Assembly: GCF_004027225.2 (NCBI RefSeq)
Contig: NC_044278.2
Coordinates: 80,240,923-80,304,922, forward strand
Source of the DNA: Strigops habroptila
Lineage: Eukaryota; Chordata; Aves; Psittaciformes; Psittacidae
Direction of reading: 5' to 3'
DNA: 64,000 nt
Below the pieces are notes generated by a model. The model ran no database searches. It was not told where the DNA came from and worked only from the letters and a program-made list of their open reading frames with translations. The position numbers and the translations under genes were made by a program. Shown piece by piece: positions 1 through 8,915 of the stretch (within the stretch, counting starts at the first letter, position 1; the number at the start of each line of letters is the position of its first letter).

Positions 1-1
1 T

Positions 2-350
2 GCTGACTATTACCCCCTTCTAGTGGTCCATGTGGGTGCTAGAGATATAGATAGCAGTAGCCTGGAGAACATTAAGAAGGACTACAGAGCCCTGGGAGAG
101 GTGGTTAGGGGCTCTGGAGCTCAGACAGTTTTTTCATCGATTCTCCAGGACAAAGGGGGGGACCTTAAAAACGCTAGGCGCATTTGGCAGGTTAATAAAT
201 GGTTAGAATGGTGATGCCATAGCCAGGGGTTTGGCTATTTAGAACATTTGGGAGGCCAGGTCTACTGGAGGCTGGTGGAGCTGGTCTGACAAAGAAGGGG
301 AAGAGCTGTTTTGGTAGGAGGCTTGCCAGGCTGGTCAAGAAAGCTTTAAA
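2..350 (+). pseudogene. CR1 ORF1 3' part, esterase-like, broken
   Basis: The frame starting at base 2 reads PLLVVHVGARDID followed by SLENIKKDYRALGEVV. This matches the SGNH-esterase-like domain described for ORF1 of CR1 elements. The block that normally has a GxND motif reads GARD, so the conserved Asn is missing. A TGA at 212-214 stops the frame just before CHSQGFG, where the CR1 protein continues, and further stops follow. Known role of ORF1 in this family: a nucleic-acid-binding and esterase protein of the retrotransposon particle. The N-terminal part lies outside the window. Dead copy. Confidence 0.8.
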
Positions 351-479
351 CTAGATGTGTTGGGGGAGGGGAGCATTGATCCATCCCAACACTCCTGGTC
401 AGTTGCCAGCACCTGTAATAAGTGCTTGGAGTGATGTAGAGATGTTCCAGCTGCCCCAGCCATTGAGTCGGCTGCATTT

Positions 480-3262
480 GGAGCTCGGCTAAGGTGCCTC
501 TATACAAACGCCCGTAGTATGGGGAACAAGCAAGAGGAATTAGAGATGTGTGCAAGGCTACGGGAATATGATGTCATTGGTATCACAGAAACATGGTGGG
601 ATGGCTCCTATGACTGGAGTGTCGGAATGGAAGGTTACAGGCTGTTTAGAAAAGACAGGCCAGGCAGACGGGGAGAGGATGTTGCTATCTATGTCAGTGA
701 TAGGCTAGAGAGTATGGAACTCTGTCTGGGGACGGGTGATGAGTTAGAAGAGTGTTTGTGGGTCAGGATCAAAGGGAGAACAGCAATGGGGGACATTACG
801 GTGGGGATCTGTTACAGGCCGCCTGCTCAAGAGGACTCTGTGGATGAAGCGCTCTACAGACAGATAGGAGCAGCCTCACGCTCGCAGGCCCTTGTCCTCA
901 TGGGGGACTTCAACCATCCTGACATCTGTTGGAGGGACGGTACGGCCCGGCACAAGCAATCCAGGAGGTTCCTCGATTGTGTGGAAGACAACTTCCTCTT
1001 TCAAGCAATAGAGGAGCCGACAAGGAGAGGTGCCATGCTGGACCTCATGCTCACCAACAGGGAGGGACTGGTTGGAAATGTGATGCTCCAGGGCAGCCTT
1101 GGCTGCAGTGATCATGAGATGGTTGAGTTTGAGATCCTCCGGACAGTGAGAAGAGCATGCAGCAAGCTCACTGCCCTGGACTTCAAGAAAGCAGACTTTG
1201 GCCTCTTCAGGAACCTCCTTAGTAAGGTTCCATGGGATATAGTCCTAGAGGGCAGGGGGCCCAAGACTGCTGGTCGATATTCAAGGATTACCTGCTACAT
1301 GCTCAGGAGTGTTGCATCCCAACTAGAAGAAGGTGCAGCAAGAGGGCCAGGAGACCTCCATGGATGGACAAGGAGCTGCTGAGGAAACTTAGAGGGGAAA
1401 AAAGAAGCTTATAGAAGGTGGAAGCGAGGACAGGCGGCCTGGGAAGAATATAGGAGCATTGCCCGGGAAGCTAGGGACCAGGTTAGGAAGGCTAAGGCCC
1501 AGCTAGAATTAAGTTTGGCAAGGGATGTAAAAGATAACAGGAAAGGATTCTACAGGTATGTAGCAAACAAAAGACAGACTAGGGACAATGTGGGCCCTCT
1601 CCGGAAGCTATCGGGAGAACTGGCTACCATAGATTTGGAGAAGGCTGAGGTTCTTAATGACTTCTTTGCCTCAGTCTTCACTAGCAAATGCTCCGACCAC
1701 ACCACGAAAGTCTTGGAAAGCAAATGCAGGGACTGTGAAAATGAAGACCTTAGGCCCACTGTAGGAGAGATCAGGTTCGAGACCATCTTAAGAACCTGAA
1801 CGTGCACAAGTCCATGGGACCTGATGAAATCCATCGACGGGTCCTGAAGGAGCTGGCGAATGAAGTTGCTAAACCACTGTCCATCATATTTGAAAAATCC
1901 TAGCAGTCAGGTGAAGTTCCTGATGACTGGAAGAAGGGTAATATAACCCCCATTTTCAAGAAGGGGAAGGTGGAAGACCCAGGAAACTACAGACCAGTCA
2001 GTCTCACCTCTGTGTCTGGCAAAATCTTGGAACAGTTTCTCCTGGAAAACATGCTAAGGCATATGAAAAACAACGAGGTGGTTGGTGACAGCCAACATGG
2101 CTTCACTAAGGGGAAATCCTGCCTGACCAATCTGGTGGCCTTCTATGATGGAGCCACGGAACTGATGGACAGGGGCAGAGCAGTTGATGTCATCTACCTG
2201 GACTTGTGCAAAGCGTTCGACACTGTCCCGCACGACATCCTTGTCTCTAAATTGGAGACACATCAATTTGATAGATGGACCACTCGGTGGATAAAAAACT
2301 GGCTCGATGGCTGCACGCAAAGAGTTGTGGTAAATGGCTCGATGTCCAGTTGGAAACCTGTAACGAGTGGTGTCCCTCAGGGATCGGTGTTGGGACCGGT
2401 CCTGTTCAACATCTTTGTCAGCGACATGGACAGTGGGATTGAGTGCGCCCTCAGCAAGTTTGCCGACAACACCAGGCTGTGTGGTTCGGTTGATATGCTG
2501 GAGGGAAGGGATGCCATCCAGAGGGACCTTGACACGCTTGTGAGGTGGGCTGATGCCAACCTTATGAAGTTTAACCAAGCCAAGTGTAAGGTCCTACACC
2601 TGGGTCAGGGCAATCCCAGGCACTGCTACAGGTTGGGTGGAGAAGAGATTCAGAGCAGCCCTGCAGAGAAGGACTTGGGGGTGTTGGTTGATGAGAAGCT
2701 TAACATGAGCCAGCAGTGTGTGCTTGCAGCCCAGAAAGCCAACCGTATCCTGGGCTGCATCAAAAGAAGCGTGACCAGCAGGTCAAAGGAGGTGATCCTG
2801 CCCCTCTACTCTGCTCTTGTGAGACCTCACTTGGAGTACTGCATACAGTTCTGGTGTCCTCAACATAAAAAGGACATGGCGCTGTTGGAGTGAGTCCAGA
2901 GGAGGGCCACAAGGATGATAAGGGGGCTGGACCACCTCCCGTATGAAGACAGGCTGAGAGAGTTGGGGCTGTTCAGCCTGGAGAAGAGAAGGCTGCATGG
3001 AGACCTCATAGCAGCCTTCCAGTGTCTGAAGGAGGCCTATAAGAATGCTGGGGAGGGACTCTTCCTTGGGGACTGTAGTGGTAGCACAAGGGGTAATGGC
3101 TTCAAACTTCAACAGGGGAAGTTTAGATTAGATATAAGGAAGAAGTTCTTTACAGTGAGGGTGGTGAAGCACTGGAATGGGTTGCCCAGGGAGGTTGTGG
3201 ATGCTCCATTCCTGGCGGTGTTCAAGGCCAGGTTGGACAGAGCCTTGGGCGACATGGTTTAG
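480..3262 (+). pseudogene. CR1 ORF2: endonuclease-reverse transcriptase, multiply broken
   Basis: The endonuclease half is open from about 480 to 1260 and keeps its key motifs: YTNARS, ITETWW, GDFNHPDI and SDHEM, an APE-like nuclease. The reverse transcriptase spans about 1930-2700: NYRPVSLTS, the motif A region [24 protein letters not shown], and the active-site box reading FADN where active enzymes have an FADD/YADD pair (the change is codon AAC at 2468-2470). The C-terminal part ends at the natural stop TAG (3260-3262). Lesions: frame change near 1254-1260 (a G run), near 1398-1403 (an A run), and near 1765-1775; stop TAG at 1901-1903; stop TGA at 2891-2893. The protein would nick target DNA and copy CR1 RNA by target-primed reverse transcription. 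This copy cannot. Confidence 0.95.
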
Positions 3263-3889
3263 TGCGAGGTGTCCCTGTCTATAGCAGGGGGGTTGGAAGT
3301 AGATGATCTTAAGGTCCTTTCCAACCCTAACTGTTCTATGATTCTATGATAAACTGAAGCTATACGTACAAAATAATTAATCCTAGAGCTATAATCTAAC
3401 TTAATGTACAAAATATTTTATATCCCGCCTTCTGCCAAGTATTACAGAATAGTGTTGTATTTAATAGAAAGCCTTCAAGGGAGCTCTGGGACACAATTTT
3501 TACAAGCTTATGCTCTGTGCCTTTTTCAAATCTAATTTTAATTGGGCGAATAACTGTCTCATGTCACGGGCAGCTTGTGACTGTGACCGGCAGTTACAGT
3601 TACTCAAAAGATCACTAGAGGTCTCACTAAACTTGCTATAGCATTGCTGCGGATGCAAGCATCAGTGTTACTTCTAATTCACAGCTAACCGATGAGCCAC
3701 CATTTCTTTCACGTTTCATTTTGTATTTTCAGAATTTCAGCACAGTGCTTTAAGCAGTTCTGTATTTGCTCATTTTAAAGACTTGAAGGGTCCATCTGGC
3801 GTCCTACTCCAGTGCTGCTTAATTTTAACAGAGGATTTGAAAAAAGTGAAAGAAATGTAAGTATAATGTTAACTTCTCCTTTTCAGCTT

Positions 3890-4345
3890 CTGATAAGCAG
3901 TGGTTGAAGAATAGCCTCTGCTTGCACCCAGAATGCTATTTCCAGCAGACACCTTTGGATCACTGATCCATTCACCCATCTAATGTTTTCCTGAACCAAT
4001 TCAAATTTCTGGCATCCACAATATCCTGTGGTGGTGACTCCTACAATTAATCTATGTGTTAAGGGAAAAACAAATGTTCTGCTTTTTTTTCTTTTCTTGT
4101 TTTTTCTTTCTTTTTTTCTTTGTGGTTTTTTTTTTTTTGTTTGTTTTGTTTTGTTTTTTTAAATCATTACTTCAACATTTTATAGAGTATCTCCTCATTC
4201 TTAAAGTGTAACAAACAGAAAATATCCCTTCCTCACTCACTTTCCTAATATCACTCTTTTCCAAATCAAGGAACCTTTGTCTCTTCAGACATTCCATATA
4301 TGAAAGATATTCCATCCCAGTCATCCTCCTCTTTCACCTTCCTTT
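3890..4345 (-). mobile_element. Ancient L3-like CR1 relic, 3' UTR and ORF2 end
   Basis: Read on the plus strand, the segment contains TGGCATCCACAATATCCTGT followed by an L3/CR1-like order: TCTCCTCATTCTTAAAGTGT, then TCTTTTCCAAATC, TCTCTTCAGACATTCCATAT and ATTCCATCCC. This order matches, in antisense, the 3' UTR and terminal ORF2 of the old CR1 family common in turtles and crocodilians and found as scattered relics in birds. It is heavily diverged and is interrupted by a T-rich simple repeat. The edges are approximate. Confidence 0.75.
4079..4160. repeat. T-rich simple repeat inside the ancient CR1 relic
   Basis: Long T runs are broken by C and G (TTTTTTCTTTTCTTG, then TTTGTTTGTTTTGTTTTG). 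It sits between the two recognisable halves of the CR1 relic, so it probably expanded or inserted there. Confidence 0.9.
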
Positions 4346-6244
4346 TAATTTTTTTTCTGGTTCTCTTGTAGTTTCTTCACATAAGTGAAAGGCTGCATGC
4401 AGTGTTCAAGATGTACAAAACAGGTTCATGCCATGACTGAACAGTCATTTCAAAGGGTTAGATTATTAATAAAGAAGAGAATGAAAGTGTCTCCTTTGCT
4501 TCAGTTCCATCTCTTCAGATTTAATTGCTATAAATGCAGTTACGATTTATTCTTCCTGGAAGTGTAGTAGTATTTAGCGCTTAGAAAAATAGTAATGATA
4601 TTTTCATTGTCACTATATTATTTTAATATTTCTCCCATCTTTTGCCAAATAGTTAGTTGTTAATGAGAGAAATGAAAGGATAAATTCTTCCTCCAGAAGG
4701 CTACCTGTGATTATCTGTACAATGCAATTGTTGTCTGAGTTATGATGTGTAGCTCTGCATGCCAGTACAAGCATATGTGCACCTACTGCCATCAAGCTAT
4801 GGATTTCTGCTAGTAACTTAACAGTATTTGGTATTTTCTTGTGCTTACAGCCAGTAGTGCAATTGCATATAGTCATCTGCAATGTCTCTCCCAGATCTTT
4901 AATACTGAAAGTGATGTTTAAATTTTGTAGATATTGGGTTAAGCAAAATTCATATCAAACAATGCCATTTTTGAACATCAATATGGCAGCCTCCATATCA
5001 GATGCAGAAAACTGTACTTAATATGGCTCTTAGATATGTTTTCACTGTCACATTTACACATGCAATGAACTCAAAATTGCTCCTATACTCCTTAAACTTA
5101 TTTTTTTTTTTTTACTTAGCATTTCAATGACTATTTTGCCATTTTGAAAACTAGCTATTGGAGAGACATTCATCCAGATAGATCCAGACTCTTTAAATCC
5201 TTGTCTTTTGGAATATTACAGTCATGGCCAAAAGACATGCACAGCAGAACTGTGGAATGATATTCCAATATCTAGCTTGAAAACAGGTAACTCCTAAAGG
5301 CCTTCTCCTAAAGAGAAGGAAGACTAACATTTTACAGCACATTAGCTAGACAAAAATAATCTTCCACATAGACAACATGACATACAATAATTCTCTGAGA
5401 GATCTCTAGTACCAAGGTAATTTTTCTCAAGAACTGTCACTAAAAGCAGTCCTTTAGACTTTATTCTACACCCCAGGAACGTGCTCCATTTTCAAGTCTA
5501 TCTTTTAGTTTTGAACAGGAGAAAAAAAAAAAGAATGCTTCTTTTTCACACAGGCAACTAAACAATATAGTTCTGCAAACTTTACGCAAGCTTGGAGACT
5601 TCTGTACCATCGTTATGCTTGCCAGAAATAATTTTTAATGAAATAATGGAATTGTACCCAGTGGAGAACATCCTCCACAGAGGAAGCAGAAGTACCAAAT
5701 TGGACCGCAGGCTGCAAAAAGGTGCTAAGAGAAAACACATCACCACACCCTGTAATGCATTAAGTTGCAAGTTTGAGGAGATACATCCATTACAGAAGTG
5801 CCTGCTGGCAATGGGTGTGCACAAATTAATCCTGGAATGGCTATATTCCACAGTTTTGAGAAGACCAGTAATGAGTGAGGAAAAATAAACTTCCTCATTG
5901 TGATCATTTCAAGGCAGAACCATCGTTATTCACTCAGTTTATGGACATATTCTGCATTAGTTATCAGAAGTGTATATTCACATCTATAATCCTCTTTCTT
6001 TGCGTTCTCTGTCATCTGTTGCACATTAAGAACCCTTTATGTTAGATATTTGTGTATATGAAAACACAAAGACAGCCAGCTTACAACCTAAAATAATTCA
6101 GACATCTTACTATCTCTGCATAAAACAAAAAAACATAGGTAGATAGATGGAGTACAAAAGGACAATGTGGTTCAGTGACACTCTAGAAACTGGAATTGTC
6201 TTATGACTTCTTAATTAGTAATTAGGGCTTCTATGTATGAAAAT

Positions 6245-7090
6245 CAAGTCAATAAGAATGTGGATAAGAGTGACATAGCTGATATATTCTACTTGAATTT
6301 CCGAAAAGCTTCGTAGAAATTTGCTTTAAGGTCTCTTCAATAAAGTGATCTCCTATGTGGTAATAGAGAAGGTCCTTTCATGGATAAGTAACTACTTAAA
6401 AAGTAGGAAACAAGGGTTTGGAGTAAATGACAATTTTTCAGAGTGGAAGGAGGGATCTGTGTAAGACCCGTGTTTTTCCATATGTTCGCAAATTATCTGC
6501 AAAAGAAGGTGAGGTTGCTTGCCAGTGACACTAACTCATGGTAGGCAAAACAAATGCTGACTGTCAAGGCTTTCAGAAGTCATCTGCTAACATGTCAGAT
6601 TACTAAAATGGCAGATGACATTCACTTTTCTTAGATGCCAAGAAAAGCAATTGATCTCTGAACCAGCTATTATCATTCAGGAAAGAAAAATGAAAGATCA
6701 ATTCTCAACATCACTCAAAAGAGCAATTTCAATATTATGAAGTATGAGTGAAGGAATAGCAAATGAACCAGAAGCCATTGTTGTACCTGTCTATATACAC
6801 GAGGTGTGTGCCCATCTTAAATGTCTGCATGGAGATTTGGACCCCCAAATCAAAAACACTAATATGGAAATAACAAGATACAGAGAAGGCCAGTAGGCAA
6901 ATTGAAGTTATAGGATGGCTTCCTCATGAGGAGTGAACAAATACAGCAGGATTCATCTGCCTATAGAAGAATCAACGGAGGGATGATATCACACAGCTCC
7001 GTAGCCTATTTTGTTCCAGGCTTCTATGGAGAAGGTAAATTTTACATAACAGGTTTTCATTGTTTCTTACAACAGAAGTAAGGATCATCA
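6245..7090 (+). mobile_element. Ancient L3-like CR1 relic, reverse-transcriptase and C-terminal region
   Basis: Diverged but collinear landmarks of an old amniote CR1 ORF2 appear in order on the plus strand: GATATATTCTACTTGAATTT (motif A region), GGTCCTTTCATGGATAAG, AAAAGTAGGAAACAAGG, GAGTGGAAGGAGGGATCTGT (SG..QGS region), AAATTATCTGCAAAAG, AAAATGGCAGATGACATTCA, TGTGTGCCCATCTTAAATG, and GGATGGCTTCCTCATGAGGA with GGAGGGATGATATCA. It has many stops and indels and no usable frame. It lies in the SCEL intron, antisense to the gene. Edges are approximate; an opposite-strand relic of a similar family lies about 2 kb to the left. Confidence 0.82.
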
Positions 7091-7719
7091 AAAAAAATAA
7101 CACAATGCTAAGATCCAACCAAACAAGTGCGCTTTTTCCACAGTGTGTGCTTAAGTGCTGCTACTAATAGCCTCAGCATGTTGTGGGTATTGGATGTTAA
7201 TGTGGGCTGAATTTTGAAGACTTAACCCAGAAGGAATCTGCAAATACAAGCATGGTCATGTCTTAACAGAGGTCAAGGCTGAAGAGGACATTCAAATTAA
7301 GCACCTGTATGATAAGCACATGATTCTGATATTTGTACTGATCATGGTTTGAAGCGGCAGTAAGGATTTGCAAAGAACTAGGGGTTTAGCTGTGTTGTGC
7401 TGAACTATCAAAGAAAGGACTGTGATATACAGTTTGAAAGCAGGAAATGGGATGAGTGGTTATCATCGATGCAGAGATACTTACATTTATGAGGACAAGA
7501 ATGCACATAAATTGGTACAGAAAAAGAGAGCTATATGTCAAAAGAACACTAATTCTCTAATCACATTTCCATTTGTCTCACTGATAATTCATGAAAAAAA
7601 TCGTCTTCTACTTAGATGCTTCATAAATAAAATTTTAAAACCCCACTGATCTCATTCATGCTTTCATTTTTAAGACCTCTGCATAGGTATGAGAATATAT
7701 ATACAGAAAAAAGTCCTAC

Positions 7720-7788
7720 CTGTCCAGGGTAGTATCAGACCTGTATCGTCCAAGTACAGCTTTCTGATCTTCCTTTTCATTCACAGCA
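7720..7788 (-). CDS. SCEL: SCEL exon 5: second sciellin-type repeat
   Basis: A minus-strand exon of 69 bases (72 if the upstream TATAG acceptor at 7793-7792 is used instead of GCAG at 7790-7789; both keep the frame) ends at a GTAGGA donor (7719-7714). In the inherited phase it reads AVNEKEDQKAVLGRYRSD then TTLD, with AG of the next codon. The core GRYRSDTTLD matches the sciellin repeat pattern, which in human reads SRYSSDDTLDR at the same place. It is 298 bases downstream of exon 4 in gene order, and both exons end in the same phase (AG|N), as expected for a tandem-repeat exon family. The next repeat exon should lie further left, but I found no convincing candidate down to base 1. Confidence 0.88.
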
Positions 7789-8086
7789 CTGCTATAAAAA
7801 AGATTAGAAATGCCACTTTGGTCACTGTTTTTATTAAACAACTCATTACCAATAAAACAATATACAGGTTGCAAATTAAGATATCATACATGATTTCAGA
7901 CCATCAGGTGTCAACAGATCCAACCCTGCATGAATTGCAATGATCGACTTAACAATTATTGACATTGGAGTCAGAATAGACTAAAACCGAACAAAGCAAG
8001 CTTTTGTTATAAACAGGATATAGTAAAAGCATACTCAGTTTCCTTTGACAACATCATTAGAAAGGTGTGCAGTTTCTCTACTGTAC
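7789..8086 (-). other. SCEL intron 4
   Basis: Short intron of 298 bases between repeat exons 4 and 5. AT-rich; no repeat or further exon seen. Confidence 0.75.
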
Positions 8087-8149
8087 CTGTGTAGGCTATC
8101 TTGAGATTTGTATTGATTAAGCACAGCCCTTCCATAGTTTTCATCAGCA
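8087..8149 (-). CDS. SCEL: SCEL exon 4: first sciellin-type repeat
   Basis: A 63-base minus-strand exon lies after a TTGCTTGAAG acceptor and before a GTACAG donor (8086-8081). It reads ADENYGRAVLNQYKSQDSLH and finishes with AG of a split Arg/Ser codon. As I recall human sciellin, the same place reads DENYGRVVLNRHNSHDALDR, so the match is nearly collinear and directly follows the PEEE block as it should. The 1 + 60 + 2 base structure fits the phase of the exons on both sides. The acceptor ends in AAG rather than the more usual CAG or TAG, so the exact left splice point is a little less sure. Repeats of this type (~20 residues, ending in a D.LDR-like motif) carry the Gln and Lys residues used for cross-linking. 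Confidence 0.92.
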
Positions 8150-8797
8150 CTTCAAGCAAAAGAAAGACAGTGATTAGTTAAAATTTGAATATTAAAAATA
8201 GAAAATTGTTTCTTGGCAAAAGGTTTCTGTCCTCAATCATATTTCACAGCTGTCCACTACCACTGTAATCACACCAGCTACAGATCTCTGCATTAGATGA
8301 TTTCAGACATTTTGGACTAAGAATAATCTCTTCCTATGTGCTGTTCATGGGCCAAATAATGAGGGCCTGCTCTCATGGGGGAGTTTTTACTGTAATGGAA
8401 GTCCTAGTTTGCATTAAAGTAAATTTCAACTGATCCTGGTTTAAGGTCCTTAAAAGAACTTGCCAAGATTTATAATCTTCATGCTTGTAAAAAGGAAATG
8501 CTAGATCTTAGTCTTGCAACTGAGATACATGAAATGTGGGATTTTTCGTGTAGAGCAGAAGCTTGGCATTTCATTAAATGCTCAGCACTCAAAAGTCCCA
8601 ATGGAAAACATAGTGAAAGTCCAGCAAACTACTTCCAGAAGGCAATCAATACCTCATCAAGATAAGCAAATAATAGTTTTTTGATTAAATTCATGCAATT
8701 CCTGTTGAATCCATTTGTGAAAAAGTAGACACTCCAAGAAAATGTACATGGCATACTGAACTAAATACAGAAAAAATATATTTCATATCTTTCTTAC
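8150..8797 (-). other. SCEL intron 3
   Basis: Intron of 648 bases between exons 3 and 4. No mobile element or other feature recognised. Confidence 0.75.
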
Positions 8798-8915
8798 TTT
8801 TCCTCTTCAGGCCTCTTCTTTATCCAGCTGTTATCTTGCAAAAGGGTCCGTCGTTTGTTACTATCATGAGTAGCTTGTTGTCTGCTTTTAATTGCAACAG
8901 ACGGGCTCTTATTAT
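8798..8915 (-). CDS. SCEL: SCEL exon 3: conserved sciellin N-terminal block
   Basis: A 118-base minus-strand exon follows a TTTGTAG acceptor (8917-8916) and ends at a GTAAGAA donor (8797-8791). It is open throughout in the phase set by exon 2 and adds 38 full codons. Its second half reads RRTLLQDNSWIKKRPEEE, which I recognise as the conserved N-terminal block of sciellin (human differs mainly by F for one L); the related ZNF185 has a similar but less close version. The first half (SPSVAIKSRQQATHDSN) is less conserved and basic. Gln and Lys are frequent, as expected for a transglutaminase substrate of the cornified envelope. The exon ends with two bases (AA) of a split codon completed by T from exon 4, giving Asn. 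This is the most certain coding exon in the window. Confidence 0.95.

Larger units (their letters stand above)
1..3351 (+). mobile_element. CR1 LINE retrotransposon, near-complete 3' two thirds, inactive
   Basis: The stretch contains, in order, the tail of a CR1 ORF1 (esterase-like, 2-350), the whole ORF2 with endonuclease and reverse transcriptase (about 480-3262), a short 3' UTR, and the CR1-type terminal repeat (GTTCTATGATTCTATGAT, about 3332-3349). The window edge cuts the 5' end, so its true length is unknown. It lies in a SCEL intron, antisense to the gene. The 3' UTR is nearly collinear with the short copy at 9843-10067, so both belong to one subfamily. Frame breaks, stops and an active-site change (see the ORF entries) show it cannot be autonomous now. 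Confidence 0.97.
3352..7719 (-). other. SCEL intron downstream of exon 5
   Basis: No coding exon was found here on either strand. It holds two ancient CR1 relics (3890-4345 and 6245-7090), a T-rich simple repeat at 4079-4160, and otherwise unremarkable AT-rich DNA. Overlapping ~90-codon open frames on both strands at 5582-5888 resemble no protein I know and lack convincing splice borders. The frames around 7422-7649 also show no family resemblance. Confidence 0.6.

Noticed and set aside
2054..2578. 174-codon minus-strand frame inside the CR1
   Set aside because: It is the shadow of the reverse-transcriptase coding strand.
4709..4740. Possible 30-base SCEL exon in the correct phase on the minus strand (CTCAG acceptor, GTAGCC donor)
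   Set aside because: The encoded residues do not resemble a sciellin repeat and the acceptor has no pyrimidine tract.
5582..5888. Overlapping ~90-codon open frames on both strands in the SCEL intron
   Set aside because: No recognisable domain and no good splice borders; two-strand openness is expected by chance here.
7486..7530. Minus-strand GTAAGTATC donor that could end another SCEL exon
   Set aside because: Upstream sequence gives a hydrophobic peptide unlike sciellin, and the position is only ~200 bases from exon 5 without matching phase evidence.
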